Origin: Euonymus europaeus
Lineage: Eukaryota; Streptophyta; Magnoliopsida; Celastrales; Celastraceae
Assembly (NCBI GenBank): GCA_963580455.1
Contig: OY756972.1
Span: 15,515,001 to 15,579,000 of the forward strand
Direction of reading: 5' to 3'
Length of the DNA: 64,000 nt
Position numbers and translations under genes: made by a program. The notes beneath the pieces were generated by a model. That model was not told where the DNA came from. It saw nothing but the letters and a program-made list of their open reading frames with translations, and ran no database searches. This document shows positions 57,640 to 64,000 of this stretch, one piece after another. Each line of letters begins with the position of its first letter. The stretch's first letter is position 1.

Positions 57640-59550
57640 TTTGTGAAGAGCATCAGAGATATTTTTGACATGGACAACAATGTCGAGGAGAGAATTTTAC
57701 AATTTGGTGGGGTTTTGTCCCACGACCCCAAGTTCAGCAATGTTACGGAGATCGATCAGAGCCCACTAATCAAGCTGATTGGAACTGGTTAATTCCTTCA
57801 GTTGTAGTTCATAGTCCATGAGGTCCTTCTCCAGATCTCTGGCCTCCCTCTCCAATTCAAGGACACAAAATCCAGTGCAGCATCAAGAGTGGGAGGTGCA
57901 CGAGAGGAGGAACCCATTGGCAACCCTTTTGGGAGGTCTGTTTTGGCATCCTATTTGATCGATTCAACATTAACTTAGTTGTTAGCTCTTGGTTACAAAG
58001 CGATATTTATAGCCAAGGGTACAAATGATTAAAGAAGAGGTTCAAAGGGTCGCCATAATACCATAAATGATATAAAATATCAGAAAGTGATCAAGAAAAC
58101 CCATGCGTTGAATAAACCTTGGGATTCATAATTATCCAACAAACGAGAATGAAGAATTCAATTGCAGCACAATTAAGAGGGGATAATTGCAATTAAAGGG
58201 CTGAAACAATTTGCAACACATAGCACTTAATGATTCATCAAATCCCAATATATTAAGGCATACGAAAACAGTGTTGCAATTCAAATTGCGAAAACTAGTA
58301 ACCAGATTTACTGAATTTACATTATTATTATGAGCAGAAAATTTAAATGCCACAACATTGAAATATAAACAGCTCCCATGAGATTTCATACATGTCAATA
58401 TTAAACTGCATGGGATCGATAATTTCACTAGGTAAAGTGCATAACCAGAATGTTGTTTAAACAAGTGAAATTTCTCGTGGAATGCGGATTTAACATGCAT
58501 TAACTGGTAGTTGTTCTATTACTTGCGCTCTTTAAAGTGTTGGAGATGCTTCTTGTATAGATCAATTTCAAAATTGATATTTGTCGCAGACCTCTCTAGT
58601 ATTGAAATATCTTGTTTAATTGCTGAAAGGGCGCACTTATACTGCGAAGCAATTTTCTCTTGGGAGCTCTCGTACTCCAAGGATTTTGTAATCCAGGTCG
58701 AATTAGCATTAAAATAATGGAGACATTACAAGAAAAATTGCATAAAACCTCCATAGCAGGCACTAATCCTAGTAGGTATTAGGATCAATAACAAAATCCT
58801 ACCTTGTTGAACTAACTCAACAAAGGTGATGGAAAGGAAAGGAAGCAATTCTTGAAACTCCCGAGGACTAATCCCAAAGGAACTCACTATAGTTGACGGG
58901 GCCCAAGTTTCCATTAAAGAAAATTCTTGGATCTCTTGACTAACACTCTCAGGATCAACATTCATTTGACTATTTGCCTCATCAGACATAATGAAAGATC
59001 GAGTGATACGATAATCCTAACTAGGATAATACTTTGACCGATGACTGATTTTATAAAGATCAATAACCGCCAAGAGTTATGAAGAAGATTAAAGAAACTT
59101 CTTCAATATCTATAACTGATGTCAAATTTTTGGATTAAAAGACACATAAGCAATCGCATTGTCAATTCCCCCCCCCCCCCCCAAAAAATCTCACCTTTAT
59201 TACAAAATAAACAAATAAAATTACATGTATTTTTGTTATTTTTCTTGAGTCTCTTCGATCATACCAACAACCTTCAGAAGGGAGTCCTTTAGGTTTAAAG
59301 GATCTATCTCCTTGGTCTTCTCACGAGCTCGATCCTTAATATGAGTAAGAGCGTCTGAAACGGCCTACAAGACCCTACCACATCTTGCGGCACACTCACT
59401 AACAGCGTAAAGATCCATTTTAGTGGTCTTCATATCCTTTTCTAGTTTTGCCACATATGGTCTTGGATTCTCCTCGAATGCTTATGTCTTAGGACGCTAC
59501 GGAGATTGGTTAGATGAAGCACAAGCAAAGAAAGTGGATGAACTCATCCT
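57640..59550 (-). pseudogene. Cluster of three small decayed coiled-coil ORFs, antisense to the Tat-like pol
   Basis: I do not recognise these. (a) 59546-59230: MSSSTFFACASSNQS, then YVAKLEKDMKTTKMDLYAV and LKDSLLKVVGMIEE, with two stops. (b) 58989-58528: MSDEANSQMNVDPESVSQEI and LMETWAPSTIVSSF, then after a possible GT donor (CAAG|GTAGG, 58803) a 60-codon coil YESSQEKIASQY / LERSATNINFEIDLYKKHL ending in TAA. (c) 57920-57640: MGSSSRAPPTLDAALDFVSL with one frameshift into EREARDLEKDLMDYELQLKE. Short acidic or coiled-coil proteins without catalytic motifs. They could be an 'additional ORF' region of a Tat-like element or a host gene fragment. A run of 15 C at 59168-59182 lies between (a) and (b). 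Confidence 0.4.
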
Positions 59551-60138
59551 CAATTGTGTATAGTTTGTGGTATCTCAAACTTGTGTTTACTTACTCACTT
59601 GGATGAAGAAATAATATATAAGGGACATGCACCTTTCGTGCAAAGTACGAAGAGCCACATGAATTTTCAAAATGCACATATATATAAATCAACTCTCTAT
59701 TCAGGGGATGGGTAGAACAATTACAAAGTAAATCAAACCCATAATGTAAATACATATACCTAAGGACAAAAGAAATTATGTCTTTCCACATGTCATCAAG
59801 ACTTTAAAAATAAAATTTAACCTCTTCATATGTTGAAGCTGAAGGTGGCTCTCATCGAACTTGCTCATGATACTTTCAAGTATCTTGATCGATGGTCGAT
59901 AGCATTTTTGCCTATTGTTTGAGGCAACATTCTTAATCCTCCCTAAGTCGTTGTAAGAGAGCTTTATCATCTGCAATCTGTTGCAGATAAGGGCCGTTTA
60001 TCAAAATTGTCGATCGAAGAATAAACCATGTATTGATTTATGGAAGAGGTCGCAAGAATCTTTTTTTTCTAAAATGTTTTAGGACAGGAAAGGATTCAGG
60101 TTTGTTATCAACAACCTTCAAGCAAGCATCGATATACT
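59551..60138. other. Unassigned non-coding region
   Basis: No supportable gene or repeat. It is the left flank of the chromovirus LTR; the adjacent 5 bases are tatac. Confidence 0.35.
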
Positions 60139-61316
60139 GTGACGCCCCGATCCGGGCACACCACTGGTGCCCTCCGGCACCGTCCTAGGCCACTAGTGCG
60201 ATCATCCGGCAGACCGAAAATCCAGCGGCATCTCCCCATATGTCGGAGAGTCTCTCCCTGCATCAGAAACAAGTAGCATAAATTCAATCCATCACACTAG
60301 CAACCTAGCTAGGCCTCAGGCCTTAAACACATGCAATCCTGATCCTAGGGCCTCAGGCCATCCACTACCAGCATGCACAAACTGATAGTAATAATCACAA
60401 CATCAAGTTCATAATATCATATAACCAAAAATCAATACTCAACATACATCATGCATACACCCTCCGGAGCCAATCGGTTATAACAACATTATGAACAAAC
60501 ATCAATACATTGTAAACATAATACGTGCTAGAGTACATCTCTAACACTCACATCCTACGCAGGGCCATCCATGTCACATCCCGCTCTCACTGATCCGCTC
60601 CACCGGTACCTGTATCAGTATCTCCTGTGGAAAGGAATAGAAAGTAGAGAGTGAGCAAGAAGCTCAGTAGGGTTAAGAGTATAAACGTATAAAGGCCAAA
60701 TCAGAACAATAGGTTATGCAACAATATGAAATCTATCACATGCACGTATACTCAACAATCACATAGATTATCAATCCGGGCAATCCCCTCAATGAGCAAA
60801 CCTCATCGATACCATGGCTCGTCCCAGTTAATATCAAACGTGAGCAAGCTCACCACATCAACTCATCAATATCATGGCCAGCTATCCATGTAATATTGAA
60901 TAGGAGCAAGCTCCCCAACACCAAACGCTCTTGGATTACCCAGTTGCGTGAACTTATCACGCCCGCACCCTTCCAGGCAAGGTCCCTCATTAACCGTACC
61001 TCTAGTGCGTTACCCTACATGGAGTTCACATGACTTGGTAGTAACTCTCATCACCTCGTCATCCCTCCAAGTAGCTTTCAAGAATCCTAAGGAGCCCCGA
61101 GTCCATACTCGGTCCCCAATGCAATTCTAATGCATTTATGTCATGACATGCCGAAAAGATATATATATATATGTATATATATGAACATCCTACATATATA
61201 TATATATATACATAACTACAATGATGCATGAACGAAAATCACATCGTGCCCATAGGTGATGGAACACACACAATCGGGTCATGCAACATCAAGAATTAAC
61301 AATATTCCACAAGCAA

Positions 61317-62484
61317 ATCTTTGTCTTGCAAGTAATTGTTTGGGTGGTGAGGTTTTCAATCTAACTCTTTCTGTTTTGCAGGTAATTGTTTGGCTCTTTT
61401 GGGATGGAAAATCTTTGTCTTGCAGATTTCCAGTTAGTGTTCTATGAGTTGTTCACATGCCTCATTTCTTAGTAATCTTCAATCAGTGAGTGCCATTGAG
61501 AGTAACAGTGTCAAACACGAGTGTGAGTGGTATCATCTATGGGGTATCATGGGAAACACGAGTGTTTGAGAGATTCTCCGTGAATAAATGAAAGTGGGTT
61601 GGGATGTGAGGTCCTTCTTTATTTTGTTTCCTCATGCAGGTCTCCTTTTCTCCGGAGCTAAGCTTGCTGCTTGAGGCTGTTTTTGTTGAGGGCTGCTGGT
61701 CCTAAAATTCAGTGGAGCTTTATTATTTCAGTGGGCTGTGCTGGGTTCCTGCGTGCATCCTCAATGCATTCATAGATGTTGGGATACTGCTCTGGCCTAA
61801 TGCATGTTTTGCTGTGCTGGTTAGTGTTAAATTCTGGTCATCATGTGTGCATGTCCGGGCTCCTGTGTTGGGCTGCTGGGCAGTGCTCTTTAATCTACTG
61901 CTGGTTTCTTGATGTTTTATCAAATCAGCGGGATCAAATGGGCACAAGTGCTGGAGCCGTACTGGTTCTTATTTAGCCTTGTCTTGCAATTGCTGAGCTG
62001 CCTTTTAATGTCGTGATCTACTGGTTTCAAAGGAAAAGGTTTCTACCGTGATGCCTCTTGGTTTGGCCTCTCATTCATATGTGCTATACATGATGTTCGT
62101 AGAGGCTAGGCCATCTTATGGTTAAGGCAATGCTGGTCCTCTTGTCGTGCTGCTTAGCTTCTTCCTTGTTGGGATGCTGATGGTTTCATGTGGCCTCTCT
62201 CTTTTGGGTTTATTCTTTTTGTGCTTTGCAAGGTTATTTTAACATGTAATAGCTTGTTATTGCTAAGCTCTGGTTACTCTTCTGTAATCTCGATTTAATA
62301 CTTCATGGCTGCCTATATGGCCGTTTTATTTATAGGTTTTCTAGTTCGGCTTTGGCTTTACTAGTATTGTTGTCCTTGGCCTGTCAGGGTTTTGTTGCTT
62401 GTACATTTATTAATCTTCTGGCTTCTGCCAGTGTTGTGACTTTTTTGCTCAGTTTATAATACTTACATTTCTGATAAAAAAAAA
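61317..62484 (+). mobile_element. Non-LTR retroposon insert with 11-bp target duplication
   Basis: tccacaagcaa flanks it at 61306-61316 and 62485-62495, and it ends in a short poly(A) (ataaaaaaaaa). The 3' end, T/G-rich and closing 'tttataatacttacatttctg', resembles L1 3' UTRs, so a 5'-truncated LINE tail is likely; a retroposed transcript is an alternative. Near its start 'gtaattgtttgg' and 'aatctttgtcttgca' occur twice. ORFs 61712-61976 show no domain. Confidence 0.75.
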
Positions 62485-63135
62485 TCCACAAGCAAGGTTT
62501 GTTTCCCCTTAGAAGCAATTAAGGCGGAAACACAAATAAAATGAGAATGAGGAATCGAAATGCTCTTTAAAATATTGAGAACGAACGATAGAAAGAATGG
62601 TTGGAAATCCCCTACCTCGTATCGAGTAATTCACCAAAATCCCACAATTAGGATTTTAAACCCCGTTTCTCCAATCTAACAATTCCAGACAATCGAACTC
62701 TAATAATCATCCAAAACAACTCAACATATCATAACCAATATAAATTAAACAACTAAATTGAGAACACTTACTTTCTCCCTCTAGGGTTCCTCTCAAACCC
62801 CCAAACCTCAACCTTATGGAACACAAATCCAAAACGAGAATCAAACCTATATATACAACCACATATGACCTAAGATCAACATATCTAAACCATAGGAATC
62901 AACTCTAAACAAAACTAACAAGATCTACTCGAAACCCTAGAAATGGAAAATCAAGAAATCTTACCTCCAAAGCTTGAATCTTCCTTGAATCCTCTCTAAA
63001 TCTCCAAAACCAAGCTTCAATCTCCAAGAATCACCTCAAATACTCTTCTCTCTCAAGAATCATCTCTCTCTCTCTAAAAGTCAGACCACTCCAGAAGCAA
63101 TGAAAAACAACTTCGCGTTTCAATATATGAAACAC

Positions 63136-63485
63136 GGGTTGCGCCTAGGCGCTACCCCGAGCGCCTAGGTGCTCTGGCCTACAAGAGCTTTCCCAGGAGG
63201 GCTGCTCTGGTTGCCATCCTGGGCTTGCAGGGTTTTCACGCCCAGGCGAGGTGCGCCTAGGCGTCCACTTCCCCTCTTCCATTGGATTGGGCGCAGCGCC
63301 TAGGCGCCCTGAAGTGTGCCCGGTCCAGTTTAAATTCCCAATCATTCGCACCCATCTATTGCTTGGTGGACTGGGCGCTGCGCCTAGGCGCCCTGAGGTG
63401 CGCCCAGTCTAGTTCCTCTTCTTCTGGTCTACCTTCTTGCCTGCCACTCACTGGACTAGGCGCCCACCTTGTGCGCCTAGTCCAG
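63136..63485. repeat. CG-rich palindromes GCGCCTAGGCGC in LTR U3
   Basis: Perfect 12-base palindromes at 63141-63152, 63296-63307 and 63380-63391, with one-mismatch or partial forms at 63161-63172, 63253-63263 and 63473-63480. The last full ones lie in 84-bp tandem units (ggattgggcgcagcgcc / ggactgggcgctgcgcc). CpG density is far above the surroundings. Confidence 0.88.
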
Positions 63486-63507
63486 TTTTCACCCCTTTGT
63501 TTAAACA

Positions 63508-64000
63508 TCAAAAATTCACAAAATTTTGGGTCGGGGTTTCACATCCTCCCCCCCTTAAAGAAATTTCGTCCCGAAATTTAACTACACACGTACCTGAATC
63601 TCTGAACAACTCCGGGTACTTCTCCTTCATTCGAGACTCCAACTCCCAAGTTGCTTCTTCAACTTTGTGGTACAACCACATCACTTTTACTAATGGAATC
63701 ACACTCGATCTCGTCACTTTGTTATGTCGGTCTAGAATCTTCACCGGTTGAAGAGTATAGCTCCCATCTTCCTCAACTTCTAACATAGTCCAATCTATCA
63801 CATGCGACGGATCCGGCTCATATTTTGAAAGCATCGATACATGGAATACATTGTGAACCTTCTCAAGCTTTGGTGGAAGTGCTAAACGGTATGCCACCGA
63901 TCCAACTGTCTCCAAAATCTCAAATGGCCCCACAAATCTCGGTGCCAACTTCCCATGCCTGCTATACCTCTGAATTCCCCGTCTCGGACTAAACTTCAAG
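63508..64000 (-). CDS. Chromovirus polyprotein C-terminus: integrase end and chromodomain (partial)
   Basis: The open frame enters from beyond 64000. It reads KFSPRRGIQRYSRHGKLAPR and FVGPFEILETVGSVAYRLAL (the integrase GPY/F region), LEKVHNVFHVSMLSKYEPDP, then a chromodomain-like stretch with EDGSYTLQPVKILDRH, IPLVKVMWLYHKVEEATWEL and MKEKYPELF. In Tekay/Del elements this chromodomain guides integration to heterochromatin. No stop interrupts the visible 163 codons. The frame runs through the PPT and ends 36 bases inside the LTR (63508). No start is in the window. Confidence 0.92.
   Translation of the reverse strand, partial: LKFSPRRGIQRYSRHGKLAPRFVGPFEILETVGSVAYRLALPPKLEKVHNVFHVSMLSKYEPDPSHVIDWTMLEVEEDGSYTLQPVKILDRHNKVTRSSVIPLVKVMWLYHKVEEATWELESRMKEKYPELFRDSGTCVVKFRDEISLRGGGCETPTQNFVNF
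63544..63558 (-). other. Polypurine tract of the chromovirus
   Basis: Minus strand AAGGGGGGGAGGA abuts the LTR start TGTGAAACC. Confidence 0.85.

Larger units (their letters stand above)
60139..63543 (-). repeat. 3' LTR of a chromovirus (Tekay/Del-type), with an insertion
   Basis: On minus it starts TGTGAAACCCCGACCC (63543) and ends CGGATCGGGGCGTCACA (60139). Total 3405 bp, of which 1179 are a later insertion and its duplication, leaving about 2226 bp. It directly follows the PPT and polyprotein end, so it is the 3' LTR of a minus-strand element whose body lies beyond the window. Confidence 0.88.

Noticed and set aside
61712..61976. Cys/Trp/Leu-rich ORFs in the retroposed insert
   Set aside because: Overlapping frames with no domain match; likely 3' UTR sequence.

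Overview
This window is nuclear DNA of a flowering plant, most likely a eudicot. It is AT-rich and dominated by nested, decayed transposable elements of plant-specific lineages: Athila-like and Tat-like Ty3/gypsy, a chromodomain (Tekay/Del-type) Ty3/gypsy, Ty1/copia, L1-type LINEs, hAT and small MITEs, plus endogenous pararetrovirus pieces. No bacterial-style operons, rRNA genes or CRISPR arrays are present. Species cannot be named from the sequence.

Layout. 1-1.9 kb: the end of an Athila-like LTR with its primer binding site, then a LINE scrap. 2.2-5.0 kb (minus strand): the only host gene that looks intact, a two-exon ankyrin-repeat protein of 684 residues. 5-9.7 kb: non-coding, with a SINE-like tRNA-derived sequence and a broken retrocopy of the mitochondrial ribosomal protein mL54. 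9.7-23.9 kb (minus): a composite Tat-like LTR element without gag-pol. It carries two decayed ORFs resembling the 'putative plant transposon protein' family, a tandem-repeat 3' untranslated region, and an abnormal LTR-leader-PBS-LTR-leader-PBS-LTR order. 24-36.3 kb: a LINE split by a Ty1/copia element with a perfect 5-bp target duplication; the copia leader in turn holds a 283-bp MITE and a 1.5-kb gag-bearing unit with 56-bp terminal inverted repeats. 36.4-41 kb: two oppositely oriented pararetrovirus fragments, coat-protein-like on plus and protease-RT on minus. 41.5-47.8 kb: an Athila-like LTR plus gag-protease, with a hAT element (8-bp target duplication) inside the LTR. 47.9-52 kb: Tat-like gag-pol relic on minus. 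52.6-54 kb: chromovirus gag and LTR relic. 54-57.5 kb: a second Tat-like pol relic on plus. 57.6-59.6 kb: a cluster of small decayed coiled-coil ORFs on minus. 60.1-64 kb: the 3' LTR and the still-open chromodomain end of a chromovirus running out of the window on minus.

How parts work together. Within each element, LTR, PBS, gag-pol domains, PPT and LTR follow retroelement order, so orientation and truncation can be read directly. Almost every TE reading frame carries stops, frameshifts or lost catalytic residues; only the ankyrin gene and the terminal chromovirus ORF look intact. Insertion order can be read in several places: LINE, then copia, then the MITE and gag unit; Athila LTR, then hAT; chromovirus LTR, then a non-LTR insert. 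The most unusual objects are the pol-less Tat-like composite (9.7-23.9 kb) and the TIR-flanked gag unit (28.7-30.2 kb).
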